Notes: generated by a model not told the origin, from the letters alone. 64,000 bases of DNA from Pseudomonadota bacterium (GCA_034189865.1 JAXHTV010000005.1:56051-120050); one strand, 5' to 3'. Shown: positions 28,748 to 37,698, counted from the first letter of the stretch. Translations and numbers: made by a program.

Positions 28748-29506
28748 CTACTCGATCCGGTAACCGAAACGGGTGATGCGCTCCCGTGCGGCCTCGGATT
28801 GCAGGTAGTCCCAAAATGCCCGGGCGTCGGCATTGCCTTCGGCCCGCTGCAGCATGACCGCCTGTTGCCGGATCGGGGCGTGATTGTGTTCGGCGATAGC
28901 CCAGTACCGACCAGGGGGCTCATCGGCGCCGACAACCAACTGCGCCAGGGCGATGAAAGCGAACTGCGCATTCCCGGTGGCGGCGAACTGATAGGCCTGG
29001 GCCACATTCTCGCCGCGGATGATCCGGCTGTTGAACTCATCCCGAAGACCCCAGCGTGTCAGCACCGCCTCGGCCGCGGCGCCGTAGGGCGCCACTTTGG
29101 GGTTGGCCAAGGCCAGCCGGCCGCTGGAGGTGGCCAATGCCTGTCGGGGATCTTGTTCGTCGGCCACACCCGAGGGTGCCCACAGCGCCAGAATCCCCAC
29201 CGCATAGGTGTAGCGGCACCCGGCGACGGTCCGGCCTTCCTGCTCCAGTCGTGCCGGTTCGCGCTCGCTGGCGGCGTAGAACAGATCGTACGGCGCACCA
29301 TTGACGATCTGGGCATAGAGTTTTCCGGTGGAACCGGCGCTGATGACCACCGGCTGTCCGGTGGCGGCCCGAAACTCCTCCGCCAAAGCGCGCATTGGCG
29401 CGAGAAAGTTACTGGCGACGGCGACATGCACCTGGGCCTGAACGGGCGCCACGGCCCACAGACAAAGGCAAAGCGAGAGCAGGATCGGGCGTTTCAAACC
29501 ATCCAT
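28748..29506 (-). CDS. modA: molybdate-binding periplasmic protein
   Basis: A 252-residue solute-binding protein. It has a signal peptide MDGLKRPILLSLCLCLWAVAPVQAQ. The mature part starts VHVAVASNFLAPMRALAEEF, with SAGSTGKLYAQI and APYDLFYAASE, the oxyanion-binding segments of ModA. A GAGGA lies 10 bases before the ATG at 29506. A NifA site and sigma-54-like promoter upstream suggest that uptake is switched on with nitrogenase. Confidence 0.93.
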   Translation of the reverse strand: MDGLKRPILLSLCLCLWAVAPVQAQVHVAVASNFLAPMRALAEEFRAATGQPVVISAGSTGKLYAQIVNGAPYDLFYAASEREPARLEQEGRTVAGCRYTYAVGILALWAPSGVADEQDPRQALATSSGRLALANPKVAPYGAAAEAVLTRWGLRDEFNSRIIRGENVAQAYQFAATGNAQFAFIALAQLVVGADEPPGRYWAIAEHNHAPIRQQAVMLQRAEGNADARAFWDYLQSEAARERITRFGYRIE

Positions 29507-29552
29507 TCGGCAAGCTTCCTCGGCACGGCCGGTCCGGTTTCGTATTGAGCTT

Positions 29553-29568
29553 TCCAATAACCGTGCCA
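29553..29568 (-). promoter_or_regulatory. probable sigma-54 promoter of modABC
   Basis: The minus strand reads TGGCACGGTTATTGGA: a perfect TGGCACG, but the -12 element is TTGG instead of TTGC. The activator site 105 bases upstream supports it. Confidence 0.55.
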
Positions 29569-29653
29569 AAGACCATCGGCGGATAAGAAGCCGGCAACCC
29601 CTTGAATCCATATCGGAATCGATCGCAGCACACCGACCTGCCCTTTCGCGGAT

Positions 29654-29669
29654 TGTGCGAAATGCGACA
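29654..29669. promoter_or_regulatory. NifA upstream activator site of modABC
   Basis: TGTGCGAAATGCGACA fits TGT-N10-ACA, placed about 105 bases from the modA -12 element. The intergenic stretch from 29507 to 29744 otherwise shows no gene. Confidence 0.7.
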
Positions 29670-29744
29670 CGATATCCGCGCCCAGCGACCCGCCATTGTC
29701 GTGTTTCGACCCCAGCCGGCGTGTGGTATCGATGCCCCGTCGCA

Positions 29745-30128
29745 CTAGCCGGAAATCGGCAGCAGGCGCGGCTCGGACTTGATCAGCGCCTCGCGGCCCC
29801 AGGCCGTGACCGCTTCGACGAACCAACGCGGATCGCGGGGATGCACCCGGACCACATCATACTCGGCGAAAAAGCTGCCGTCGGCGTGGACGATGAATTC
29901 CCCGCATTTGCACCCTTGCGGATCTTGCCAGACACCCACCAGGCCATCTCGCCCGGTCGCCGGATCGCGCGCCAGACGGCAATGGGCCTCGGTGTACGAC
30001 GCGATGAACCGCTCCGACTCCGAAAAACCCAACTTGTGAACCTCGTGCTCCAACCGTTCGCAGATGGCACGGGTCAGGTGATCGACCTCGGCCATGCGCA
30101 CTTTGAGTTCGGCATCACAAAGCGTCAT
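29745..30128 (-). CDS. 127-residue protein of unknown function at the end of the nifENX operon
   Basis: Begins MTLCDAELKVRMAEVDHLTRA behind GAGGTGG. It has an amphipathic helix at the start, a PQGCKCGEFIVHADGSFFAEYDV strand region with a Cys-x-Cys pair, and a C-terminal AVTAWGREALIKSEPRLLP. It is not recognised as a named family. It follows the TPR-like gene by 27 bases, so co-transcription with nifE onward is likely. The Cys pair could bind metal, but that is speculation. Confidence 0.75.
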   Translation of the reverse strand: MTLCDAELKVRMAEVDHLTRAICERLEHEVHKLGFSESERFIASYTEAHCRLARDPATGRDGLVGVWQDPQGCKCGEFIVHADGSFFAEYDVVRVHPRDPRWFVEAVTAWGREALIKSEPRLLPISG

Positions 30129-30155
30129 TGTCCCACCTCGCAATCCGCGTTCAAT

Positions 30156-30662
30156 TTAATTCTCACCCACACCGTCGGCCAAGGACGCCAGCACCGTCAC
30201 CCCCACCTGATCCTGGGGATCCAAACGATGGAGGGCGTCGATCAGCGCCACCGCCCCGGCCTGATCGCTCTGCCGCAAACGGATGAAACACAACGCCTTG
30301 AGGCTATAGAGATAAACACGCGGAGGCCCTTCCAGGGCGGCCCAATCGGCGCTGGCAGCATCGAGCGTGCGCCAATCGGAATCGAACCCGCCGGCCTTTG
30401 CCGACCGGGTCAGGGCCTCGTGAACCATCTGCTCGGCGCGCTCGGTAAAGCCGCGATAAAAATACAGCTTGTAGAGTGCGATCAACACTTCCAACTGATC
30501 CGGGGCTTGAGCGCGGGCCTGCAACAGCGCCCGCTCACTGGCCTCGAAGGCATGGGCGTTGGCCGCCGCGACTTGCAACAGCGCGTTAATCTCATCGGGA
30601 ATATCGGCGCCGAAACGCACCCGCTCCTCGCGCCAGGAAAGCACTTTCACGGCAGCCGCCAT
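30156..30662 (-). CDS. TPR-like nif accessory protein (paralogue of 21116-21670)
   Basis: A 168-residue helical protein. AQAPDQLEVLIALYKLYFYRGFTERAEQMVHEAL and VYLYSLKALCFIRLRQSDQAGAVALIDALHRLDPQDQ correspond in order and spacing to helices in the protein at 21116. The two are therefore paralogues in different nif operons. Translation is coupled to the upstream ferredoxin (TGATG). ATG at 30662 is used; GTG one codon earlier is also possible. Confidence 0.8.
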   Translation of the reverse strand: MAAAVKVLSWREERVRFGADIPDEINALLQVAAANAHAFEASERALLQARAQAPDQLEVLIALYKLYFYRGFTERAEQMVHEALTRSAKAGGFDSDWRTLDAASADWAALEGPPRVYLYSLKALCFIRLRQSDQAGAVALIDALHRLDPQDQVGVTVLASLADGVGEN

Positions 30663-30985
30663 CACCAGTATCCGGGCGCGATCAGCAGCCGCTCCACCAC
30701 CCGATCCTCGGTCAAATGCTCATCGAAAATCTCCGCGACATCCGGCACCGATACCGGGGCGTACATCACGCCCTCCGGGTAGACCAGCACATTGGGCCCC
30801 TCGCCGCAGGGGCCGAGACAGCCCGCCGCGGTGACCTGAATGGTGGCGAACAGGTTGCGTTGCTGAAGAGTTTGCAAGAACGCCTCGTACACCGCCGCAC
30901 AACCTTTGCTGCCGCAGGAACCGCGGGGATGGCCGGGCGGACGCGACTGCGTACAGACAAAAACATGCTTTTGAGGTCTCGGCAT
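30662..30985 (-). CDS. thioredoxin-fold [2Fe-2S] ferredoxin (Shethna protein I type)
   Basis: A 107-residue protein with cysteines at about 11, 24, 56 and 60, in HVFVCTQSRPPGHPRGSC and AAGCLGPCGEGPNVLVYPEG. This is the ligand layout of thioredoxin-like [2Fe-2S] ferredoxins. Azotobacter encodes such a protein (FeSI) in the same nif neighbourhood. It is a likely electron carrier or redox partner for nif proteins. Confidence 0.88.
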   Translation of the reverse strand: MPRPQKHVFVCTQSRPPGHPRGSCGSKGCAAVYEAFLQTLQQRNLFATIQVTAAGCLGPCGEGPNVLVYPEGVMYAPVSVPDVAEIFDEHLTEDRVVERLLIAPGYW

Positions 30986-31004
30986 GAGTGCTCTCCGGGC
31001 TCGC

Positions 31005-31319
31005 TCACGCCGCCGCTTCAGCCGCAGCGTGACTCAAACAGTCTTTGGGACAAACGCGGGAGCAGGCCTGACAGCCGATGCAGTCCAGGGCGTTGGCCAG
31101 ATTCATCACCATGGCCGCATCATCCGAAAAAACATCGTCATCATCGTCGAAATCATCGTCTTCGTCGTCGATTTCTTCGCGCTCCACCAGCGCAAACACA
31201 TCGCGCGGGCACACCTTGTAGCAGCGGCCGCAGCCGATGCAGGTACTTTGGTTCAAAGCGGTCACGAAGGCCGGCGTCCACGCCGTGCCGCCTCGCGTCA
31301 CACCGGTTATCACACTCAC
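31005..31319 (-). CDS. fdxB: nif-specific ferredoxin III (2[4Fe-4S])
   Basis: A 104-residue protein opening [19 protein letters not shown], the FdxB signature start. Two cluster motifs, [12 protein letters not shown] and [12 protein letters not shown], are separated by a strongly acidic insert ([16 protein letters not shown]). It is part of the nifX-DUF269-DUF683-fdxB order known from diazotrophs. The acidic loop is longer than usual and fits a halophile-type surface. Confidence 0.92.
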   Translation of the reverse strand: MSVITGVTRGGTAWTPAFVTALNQSTCIGCGRCYKVCPRDVFALVEREEIDDEDDDFDDDDDVFSDDAAMVMNLANALDCIGCQACSRVCPKDCLSHAAAEAAA

Positions 31320-31333
31320 GGCTCGATACCTCC

Positions 31334-31564
31334 TCAGACGGATTCGGCAGGCGCCGAATCGGCCTCCACCGCTTGAAGTTTTTCATTCGCATCGGCCCAG
31401 ACCCGACAGGCCTCGTAGGTGGCCTCGGCAATCCCGGGAAGCTCTTCATAGGCCGCCGGCAGCCGGTCCTCCACCAAATCATGCAGTTCGCTGGCCCTTT
31501 CGGTGGCGATACGCTTGGCTTTTCGGACGGCTTTTTGCAGTGCTTTCAACTCATCCGGACTCAT
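31334..31564 (-). CDS. CCE_0567/DUF683 family nifX-associated protein
   Basis: A 76-residue all-helical protein, [53 protein letters not shown]. The LHDL.ED.LP..YEELP motif marks the small DUF683 family found after nifX and DUF269. Its function is not settled. It lies 9 bases after the DUF269 gene. Confidence 0.9.
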   Translation of the reverse strand: MSPDELKALQKAVRKAKRIATERASELHDLVEDRLPAAYEELPGIAEATYEACRVWADANEKLQAVEADSAPAESV

Positions 31565-31573
31565 CGCACCCTC

Positions 31574-32047
31574 CTATTCACCGGCCACTTGCGGGTAGGC
31601 TTCGATCAACTCCACGGCCTTGTTCACCCACTTTTCCGCCTCGCTGCGCATTTTTTCCAGATCGGCAAAGCCGAAGCGATGCACATCCCGGAGCGTGCGG
31701 TCGATCACCACCAGCTTGCCAACGGTAATCAAGGCCCGCCCGAAACCCTCGTGACTCAACTGAATCATGGGAACCGCCATCAACCCGCAACGGGCTTCGA
31801 TGGTGGCCGCCAAGGCGTTGTAGTAAGCCTTGACCCGAGACAGAGTCACTTCGTCCGGATCGCCGATGATGGGGATTTCCTTGCGCATCTCCTTGGTCAC
31901 CACAAACGGCGCCAGAATCCGGGCTGCCGACCAATCGTCGTAAGTCCCGTAGGTATCCACGGCCCGCATTTGGCGAACCATTTCCTTGCCGAAATCCGAA
32001 TCTAGAACCGGATCGTCTTCCACCACCAAAGCCTGCGCTTCACCCAT
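31574..32047 (-). CDS. NifX-associated protein (DUF269)
   Basis: A 157-residue protein with FGKEMVRQMRAVDTYGTYDDWS and an IPIIGDPDEVTLSRVKAYYNALA segment, characteristic of DUF269. AGGAGA sits 5 bases before the ATG at 32047, which fits better than the GTG seven codons upstream. It is always found next to nifX in diazotrophs and is probably involved in cofactor trafficking. Here it is separated from nifX by an RseC-like gene that it overlaps by 8 bases. Confidence 0.92.
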   Translation of the reverse strand: MGEAQALVVEDDPVLDSDFGKEMVRQMRAVDTYGTYDDWSAARILAPFVVTKEMRKEIPIIGDPDEVTLSRVKAYYNALAATIEARCGLMAVPMIQLSHEGFGRALITVGKLVVIDRTLRDVHRFGFADLEKMRSEAEKWVNKAVELIEAYPQVAGE

Positions 32048-32522
32048 GGCTATCTCCTGTAAGCTCACGCGTTAAACCCATGCCGCAACCGGATCGCCGA
32101 TACCGCAAAATCACCGGCTGAAACGTCGGCCCCGACAAGCCACGTTTCAGGCGCCAGCGCACCGCGTAGAACCCGGCAATCAGCCCCGCAACACCACTCA
32201 TAAAGGCGATTCCATCGCCTGCCCCGAAATGCACGCTGACCGCGACCGCACCGATCATCACTAGCAGAGGCACCATGTAACTGACTGCGGCGGCGCCCAC
32301 CAACGCTTCCTCGGACAGTCCCAGGACCAGGGTCTGATCGACCTCGGCGCCCACCGGATCCGGCACGCGCATGCGAACCGGCCCGCCACCGACCAGCTTG
32401 CCGATGGCCGAGACGCCACACTGCGCCGCTTCGGCGCAGTGGCCACAGGCGCTTTTGCGTTCGGTTTCCACCCAGACATAGCCCGGTTCCACCGCCACGA
32501 CTTTCGCTTCGGTTTCGATCAT
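32040..32522 (-). CDS. RseC/MucC-family membrane protein (SoxR-reducing type) inserted in the nif operon
   Basis: A 160-residue protein. The N-terminal domain is MIETEAKVVAVEPGYVWVETERKSACGHCAEAAQCG, with a Cys cluster typical of RseC. It is followed by two membrane helices, VSYMVPLLVMIGAVAVSV and FMSGVAGLIAGFYAVRW. In E. coli RseC acts with the RsxABCDGE (Rnf-type) complex to reduce SoxR. Here it lies between nifX and DUF269 with tight spacing (4-base gap, 8-base overlap), so it should be induced with nif. A link to the Rnf complex at 55741 is a plausible inference. Confidence 0.87.
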   Translation of the reverse strand: MIETEAKVVAVEPGYVWVETERKSACGHCAEAAQCGVSAIGKLVGGGPVRMRVPDPVGAEVDQTLVLGLSEEALVGAAAVSYMVPLLVMIGAVAVSVHFGAGDGIAFMSGVAGLIAGFYAVRWRLKRGLSGPTFQPVILRYRRSGCGMGLTRELTGDSHG

Positions 32523-32526
32523 GCCC

Positions 32527-33015
32527 TCACTCCTCCCAGCCGTCGGCTTCCATTTGCCCGAAGCGGTCCGCGGCCGGGGTGGCTTGCGCCCGAATGGCGC
32601 GGGCCAACCAGGCGCAGGGACCGTCCCGCAACTGCTGTTGCAGTGAATCCAACAATTCGGAAATGGCCGAACCCGGCGTCACTTTGACGGGCTGAATACC
32701 GCCGGATTTCAACTTGGCCACCGCAGAACCGCCCACCGCCTGGGCATAGACCGCGACACAGCCATCGAGGGCATCGATCTTGGCGGTCAACTTGTCCTCG
32801 TTGCCATCCATCGCCAGAGCGCCGAACTGGACCACTTCCAGCAACTCCGCCCGATCGGGATCCACCACGTAGATGGCGAAGGACTCGGCAGCCCCGAAGT
32901 GCTGGTTGACCTCGTTCATGTCCGTACTGGCGAAAGCGACTTTCACTGCGGCATTCATCCAGCCAGCCTCCTCAGTGTCGGATTGCAGAACTTTCAAACG
33001 GCGTTTCAGTGTCAT
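32527..33015 (-). CDS. nifX: FeMo-co carrier protein NifX
   Basis: A 162-residue protein. The leader [19 protein letters not shown] resembles the N-terminus of known NifX, followed by the NifX/NafY core [29 protein letters not shown] and [18 protein letters not shown]. It holds NifB-co/VK-cluster intermediates between NifB and NifEN. Starting at 33015 overlaps nifN by 44 bases. An internal ATG at 32958 with a strong GAGGAGG site would give a shorter protein lacking the leader, so both forms might be made. Confidence 0.9.
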   Translation of the reverse strand: MTLKRRLKVLQSDTEEAGWMNAAVKVAFASTDMNEVNQHFGAAESFAIYVVDPDRAELLEVVQFGALAMDGNEDKLTAKIDALDGCVAVYAQAVGGSAVAKLKSGGIQPVKVTPGSAISELLDSLQQQLRDGPCAWLARAIRAQATPAADRFGQMEADGWEE

Positions 33016-34393
33016 GGGACGACTCTCTGTACTCGGGTTTCTGCGCGAAGATCGACCGATAAGGATGTATCTCGCCCTTTTCCAGCTCGAGCATGATGTT
33101 GGCCAGATCGAACAAACTCTGACGGGCACCCCGATAGCCGATCCAGGTCCGTTGATATCCGCCCAGATGGTCGTATTGGGGAAAGCCCGCCCGCAGCAGT
33201 GGCTTGTCCAGACGCCATGCGCTCTCCACCGCGTGGGAATTGCCGATGATCACATCGGCCTCGGCCGCTCGGGCGAGATGCTCCAGATCTTCCAGATCGC
33301 CGATCTGAACCTGATCGCAAGCCAGACGCACCAGAACCTTGGCCTTGGCGGGCACCACCGCGGCCACCGTTTGGGCGCCGACGGTTTGCAGAAAATCGCT
33401 GAAGGCATGAACCAAGTCGGGATCGCCGGCGATGGCGAAGCGGGCCAGCCCCAACATGAAGTGGGTATCCAACATGGCGTCTTGCAGTTGTGCGCGCTGA
33501 CGCACCAACCGCTCGGGCACCGCCTCGCCGGACAGCACGTGCAGCGCATGGATAAAATCGTCGAAAGCCTGCAAGCCCATGAGATGATCGAACCGGTAAT
33601 CGGGAACACCGGTACGCTGGGCCAAAAGGTCCGCCGCCGGGTTCATCGAGGCCCCCACCACCACCGTGGCAACGGCATCCCCGAGATGGCGCAACTCCCC
33701 CACCGGCGTTCCCCCTACGGTGAGAGGGCTGTAGTCGGTTTCGGTGAGGTGGCCATCCAGCGAATCGGACAGATCGGGCAGCACGACCGGTCGCAGCCCG
33801 AACAGCTCAATGGTCTCTTTGAGCTCCTCCAGGTCGCCCGGGGTCAGCGCCGCACCCACCAGCACGTTCAGTTGTTTCTTACGTCGCCCCGGGCGGGTTT
33901 CGGCCTGTTCACGCGCGGGCACCAATGCCTCGATCACCGCCCGGGTGGCGGCCGCAAAGCCGCTTTCCAAACAACCGCTGAAATCAGGCGCCGAAAGGGC
34001 CACCACCGGAATCTGTTGATACTCGGGATACTGGTCGCGGAAGCGGCGCACGGCCATTTTTACATCCGAACCCTGGGTTTCCGCCAAGCCCGTGGTGGGC
34101 ACACCGATCAAGGCGGGTGTGTTCTTGCTGCAAATGGCTTTGAGGCCGTCGACTACCAAATCTTCCGACCCCATCACCGCGGCCACTTGATCCATCGCCG
34201 TGGTTTGCAGGGGAATCGGCTCGCGAAAATGCCGAACGAAAAACACTTTGCCGAAGGCGGTACAACCCTGGGAGCCGTGCAACATGGGAATGGCCCGGTG
34301 AAAGCCGAGAAAGGCCAGTGCCGCGCCAATGGTTTGGCTGGCCTTGAGCGGACTGACCGAAAGCGCCTTGTTGCGTTTGAGCACCTCAGACAT
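32972..34393 (-). CDS. nifN: FeMo-co scaffold subunit NifN
   Basis: A 473-residue NifK-like protein beginning [47 protein letters not shown]. The HGSQGC motif near residue 45 marks the cluster-binding region. [12 protein letters not shown] and later [11 protein letters not shown] segments follow the family. With NifE it converts NifB-co to FeMo-co. It starts 8 bases inside the nifE end. Confidence 0.95.
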   Translation of the reverse strand: MSEVLKRNKALSVSPLKASQTIGAALAFLGFHRAIPMLHGSQGCTAFGKVFFVRHFREPIPLQTTAMDQVAAVMGSEDLVVDGLKAICSKNTPALIGVPTTGLAETQGSDVKMAVRRFRDQYPEYQQIPVVALSAPDFSGCLESGFAAATRAVIEALVPAREQAETRPGRRKKQLNVLVGAALTPGDLEELKETIELFGLRPVVLPDLSDSLDGHLTETDYSPLTVGGTPVGELRHLGDAVATVVVGASMNPAADLLAQRTGVPDYRFDHLMGLQAFDDFIHALHVLSGEAVPERLVRQRAQLQDAMLDTHFMLGLARFAIAGDPDLVHAFSDFLQTVGAQTVAAVVPAKAKVLVRLACDQVQIGDLEDLEHLARAAEADVIIGNSHAVESAWRLDKPLLRAGFPQYDHLGGYQRTWIGYRGARQSLFDLANIMLELEKGEIHPYRSIFAQKPEYRESSHDTETPFESSAIRH

Positions 34394-35780
34394 GGGCAGA
34401 GCGCTCCCGGTGACCGGCCAACCACGGCGCAGGGGCCCGCACCGCATCCCAGACCGGGCTGTTGAGCGTCAGGCTCAACTGCCGGGCCAGCTCCACCATG
34501 CCGGTATAGCCGGCGTAGCCGAAATCGCGCTCCTGGTTGATGTCCAGAAAGGGAATGCGCGCTTTCAGGGCCGTGTACATGTTGCGACCGCCAGCGATAA
34601 GGATATCCACCTGGTTTTCGCGAACGATGTCGATCAGGGCGCGGGGATTGCCGTCTTCGATCATCTTGGCGTCCTCGCCCATCAACTCGCGGATGCGCGC
34701 CTTGTCCTCTTCGGTGGATTTCTTGGTGCCGGTGGCCACCACCTGCATGCCCAGATCCTGCAGGGCGGAAATGATGGACCAGGACTTCACCCCGCCGGTA
34801 TAGAGCAACACTTTCTTGCCGCGCAGCTGCTCGCGCCAGGGCGCCAGCGCGGCGTCGATCCGGGCCTCCTCCCGCGCGATAAGCTTCTCGGTCCGCTCGG
34901 TCAGACCGGTATCGCCAATCAAGCGGGCAATGTCGCGCAGCGCGTTGGACACGTCCTGCACACCATAAAAACTGCCTTCGAACCACGGCGTGCCAAATGC
35001 GTCTTCCAGCTTGCGGGCGACATTGATCATGGCCTTGGAGCACACCATCATGTTCACTTCGGCCCGGTGCATGGTTTGCACCTCGCGAAAACGGGCATCG
35101 CCGGACAAGGTACACAGCACGCGGATCCCCAACTCGTCCAGCAGCGGCAGGACATGCCACAGCTCCCCGGCGATGTTGTACTCGCCGATGAGATTGATGT
35201 CATGGACGCGATGGCCGAAATCGACCGGCAGCGGGTCCGGCTCGCGGGTGCCGCACACATACTTCACCATCGCCTCGCCGGCGATGCGGTTACCCAGATT
35301 CTTGGTGCCGTAGAACCCCGCCGCGTCCACCGGCACCACCGGTGTGCCCCAGCGCGCTTCGGCAGCCTTGCAGGTGGCCTCGATATCGTCACCGGTCAGC
35401 GCCGGTACGCAGGTGTTGTAAACGAACACCGCCGCCGGAGAATAGCTGTCCACCGCCTGTTTGATGGCGTGGAACAGGCGTTTTTCTCCCCGTCCCATGA
35501 TCACATCCTGCTCGGTCAGGTCCGTGGTCATTCCGATCTTGTAGAGGCGGGCGCCGGAGGAACGGGTACCCCGGTTGTCCCACGAACTCCCGGCGCAGGC
35601 AATGGGCCCATGAACGATGTGTGCCACATCAGCGATGGGCAACAGGGCGATCTGGGCGCCATCGAATGCGCAACCCCCCGCGGCACTGCCCGGTTTGGGC
35701 TTGGCACAACCGGATTTCGCTTTCTGGTTGTGGGAACAGGCCGGTTCATCCAGCAATGCAGCGATGTCTTTCTCTTTCAT
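34386..35780 (-). CDS. nifE: FeMo-co scaffold subunit NifE
   Basis: A 464-residue NifD-like protein. It begins [15 protein letters not shown]..., then [38 protein letters not shown], which carries the cluster cysteines. [16 protein letters not shown] and [23 protein letters not shown] are further landmarks. It is the first gene of its operon, with a sigma-54 promoter and NifA site upstream. Confidence 0.96.
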   Translation of the reverse strand: MKEKDIAALLDEPACSHNQKAKSGCAKPKPGSAAGGCAFDGAQIALLPIADVAHIVHGPIACAGSSWDNRGTRSSGARLYKIGMTTDLTEQDVIMGRGEKRLFHAIKQAVDSYSPAAVFVYNTCVPALTGDDIEATCKAAEARWGTPVVPVDAAGFYGTKNLGNRIAGEAMVKYVCGTREPDPLPVDFGHRVHDINLIGEYNIAGELWHVLPLLDELGIRVLCTLSGDARFREVQTMHRAEVNMMVCSKAMINVARKLEDAFGTPWFEGSFYGVQDVSNALRDIARLIGDTGLTERTEKLIAREEARIDAALAPWREQLRGKKVLLYTGGVKSWSIISALQDLGMQVVATGTKKSTEEDKARIRELMGEDAKMIEDGNPRALIDIVRENQVDILIAGGRNMYTALKARIPFLDINQERDFGYAGYTGMVELARQLSLTLNSPVWDAVRAPAPWLAGHRERSAHV

Positions 35781-35812
35781 AGGACACCCGTCAATTCACC
35801 CACAACATCCCT

Positions 35813-35828
35813 TGCAAGGCCGATACCA
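35813..35828 (-). promoter_or_regulatory. sigma-54 promoter of nifENX operon
   Basis: The minus strand reads TGGTATCGGCCTTGCA, with GG and GC correctly spaced and TTGCA intact; the -24 element is weaker than at nifH. It lies 32 bases ahead of the nifE ATG. Confidence 0.75.
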
Positions 35829-35872
35829 AATCCCACATCACTGTTTTAATTGACTTTTGCCCCCAGCCGACT

Positions 35873-35888
35873 TGTCGCGAATGCGACA
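35873..35888. promoter_or_regulatory. NifA upstream activator site of nifE
   Basis: TGTCGCGAATGCGACA is a highly symmetric TGT-N10-ACA site (TGTCGC/GCGACA arms), about 65 bases upstream of the nifE -12 element. Confidence 0.8.
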
Positions 35889-35950
35889 ACCCACCGCCCC
35901 GCGCAGCATCCGCGACAAAGCCGGGGCGAGATCAGGCCCGGAAAAGGGGG

Positions 35951-36892
35951 CTAGGCCCGATAAGGCGTGTCTTGCCAGCGCAGCAGCACGGCGAGATCCC
36001 GCGGAGGAAGGTAACTGAAGCCGTTGATGGGGTCGTGGTCGCGGGCGATCTGATCGCCGAGGTTCTGGGGAACGCCGGCGCCCGCCACGATGTGAAAAAA
36101 CCAGGCGAATGGGTAACCGGCGTCGCGGTCGAAGGCATGGATGCGCTTGGCCAACTCAGCGCCGGTGGCGCCGGCATCCCACGCGGTGTTCTCGTGACGG
36201 TGGGCCGGCAGCGGCCGGGCACTGAGCTGCGTCACGCCATCGGCGCCCACCGATTCGTGCACCGCCAGTGCCCAGTGATCGCAGAACCGTACCGCCCGGC
36301 CGGCACTGCTTTCGTCCCATTCGGTCAGCATTCGCGACAATGCGCCGGCCCGATCGAACTCCATGCCGGCGATCACTTCCCGGGCCATCACCAGGCGCCG
36401 AAAGGCATAGCGCGGCGGACCGATGGGTTCCGGTTCGAGCAGCCTATAGTCGATGGGATCGACGAATTCTTCCAGACTGTCGGGCTGCCAGTCGGGATCG
36501 GACAGTTGCCGGTCCAGCACCTCCTGCAGCTCTTCAACTTCCAGTTGCATGAACGCATCGGCGCTGCGGCCCACCGGCGCGGTGAAGTAATGGGTGCGGC
36601 CCACCAGGCGGGTGGCGTAGAGATTCTCCCGGCGGCACAGCGTCAGAAGCCGGATCAGGTCGCCATCCGCGGCTTCTTCCGCCCACGCCGGCAGGCTTTC
36701 GGCAAGTCGCTGCCGGTGGCCGTCGACCACGCCGCCTAAGCGATACCAGCCGCCGCGGCTCAGTACCGTCTCGAAACCCTGTTGCGGGCAGCACCGGGCC
36801 AGTGTCCGGGTCAATCCGGCCACCCCCTGGGAAGGATCACTGGCCGCGCAGGCCTGTGCGACGATCTCGAGGTCTTGGATGGCCGTTTCCAC
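35951..36892 (-). CDS. 313-residue protein of unknown function at the end of the nifHDK operon
   Basis: The start is taken as GTG at 36892 (VETAIQDLEIVAQACAAS), behind AAGGA and 23 bases after the LRV gene. Features include a Cys pair in TRTLARCCPQQGFETV and long acidic stretches (EVEELQEVLDRQLSDPDWQPDSLEEFVDPIDYRLLE). The C-terminus is GYPFAWFFHIVAGAGVPQNLGDQIARDHDPINGFSYLPP. There is no signal peptide or membrane helix. I do not recognise the family. Its place between the LRV gene and the nifE promoter suggests a nif role. Confidence 0.75.
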   Translation of the reverse strand: METAIQDLEIVAQACAASDPSQGVAGLTRTLARCCPQQGFETVLSRGGWYRLGGVVDGHRQRLAESLPAWAEEAADGDLIRLLTLCRRENLYATRLVGRTHYFTAPVGRSADAFMQLEVEELQEVLDRQLSDPDWQPDSLEEFVDPIDYRLLEPEPIGPPRYAFRRLVMAREVIAGMEFDRAGALSRMLTEWDESSAGRAVRFCDHWALAVHESVGADGVTQLSARPLPAHRHENTAWDAGATGAELAKRIHAFDRDAGYPFAWFFHIVAGAGVPQNLGDQIARDHDPINGFSYLPPRDLAVLLRWQDTPYRA

Positions 36893-36915
36893 CGGGAATC
36901 CTTGTGTGGGCTTCG

Positions 36916-37698
36916 CTAAGGGGTGTCGGGACGAGACGAATGCGCGTTTCGCCACCGTTGGCGGGCCGTGGCCGCCACATCCGGATCGGCGTCGTCCAAT
37001 CGTGCTTCGACATGGGCGATGGGCACCCGATCCACGGCCAGGCGGCGGACCCGCCAATCGCTGTCGTCCAACAGCACCGTGACCTGCTCCGGCGGGAGCC
37101 GCTCCGCCACCACCAGGCGCACCTCGGGATCCGGATCGCGGGCCATCATCATCAAACTCTCGGGCGGCAATCGCTGGGCGACCGTTTTGCGCACTTCGCG
37201 GTCCTGATCCACCATCATCCGGAATAAACGGCCCGGCGGGAGCCGGCGGGCCACGTACTGGCGCACCAGGTAGTCGGCATCCTCCGCCAAACGTTCCAGG
37301 TGTTCGGGGGCAATGCGATCGGCCACGGTGATTCGCACTTCACGGTCCGGGTCGTCGAGCAACAACGCCAGATCGCCCACCGGCAGGCGGTAGGCGAGCA
37401 CCCGCCGCACCACTTCGTCCGGATCGCCCAGCATCTCCCGCAAGCGCCGCTGGGATAAATAGCGCGCCGCGATGGCCCGCCGCTCCCAAAACGGATCGCC
37501 GCGATAGTCTTCGGCCAGATCGGGATTAACCCGAAAAAAGCGCTCGATCTGCCGGCCGCTCATCGCCCGCACGCAGGCATCACCCGGTTTGCAGCGGCCC
37601 GTCTGCAGACGGTCCAGCCGATGGGGGCAATCGTGACAACGACCGCGCGCGTCCGCCCCCCCCTGCTTCGGCGCCGCCCGCTCAATCATCGGCATCAT
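36916..37698 (-). CDS. leucine-rich-variant (LRV) protein with N-terminal 4Fe-4S domain
   Basis: A 260-residue protein. The N-terminal cluster domain is CHDCPHRLDRLQTGRCKPGDAC. About seven repeats of roughly 24 residues follow, of the form R..VA.RLPP..L..L..DPD.EVR. This is the layout of the Azotobacter vinelandii LRV protein, whose gene lies between nifY and nifE. The ATG at 37698 has GGAGG 7 bases upstream and overlaps the previous gene by 17 bases. Its function in nitrogen fixation is unproven. Confidence 0.9.
   Translation of the reverse strand: MMPMIERAAPKQGGADARGRCHDCPHRLDRLQTGRCKPGDACVRAMSGRQIERFFRVNPDLAEDYRGDPFWERRAIAARYLSQRRLREMLGDPDEVVRRVLAYRLPVGDLALLLDDPDREVRITVADRIAPEHLERLAEDADYLVRQYVARRLPPGRLFRMMVDQDREVRKTVAQRLPPESLMMMARDPDPEVRLVVAERLPPEQVTVLLDDSDWRVRRLAVDRVPIAHVEARLDDADPDVAATARQRWRNAHSSRPDTP

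Noticed and set aside
34174..35160. Long 328-codon alternative frame inside nifE/nifN
   Set aside because: It is antiparallel in frame only; its Arg/Gly-rich translation is a shadow of the nif coding frames.
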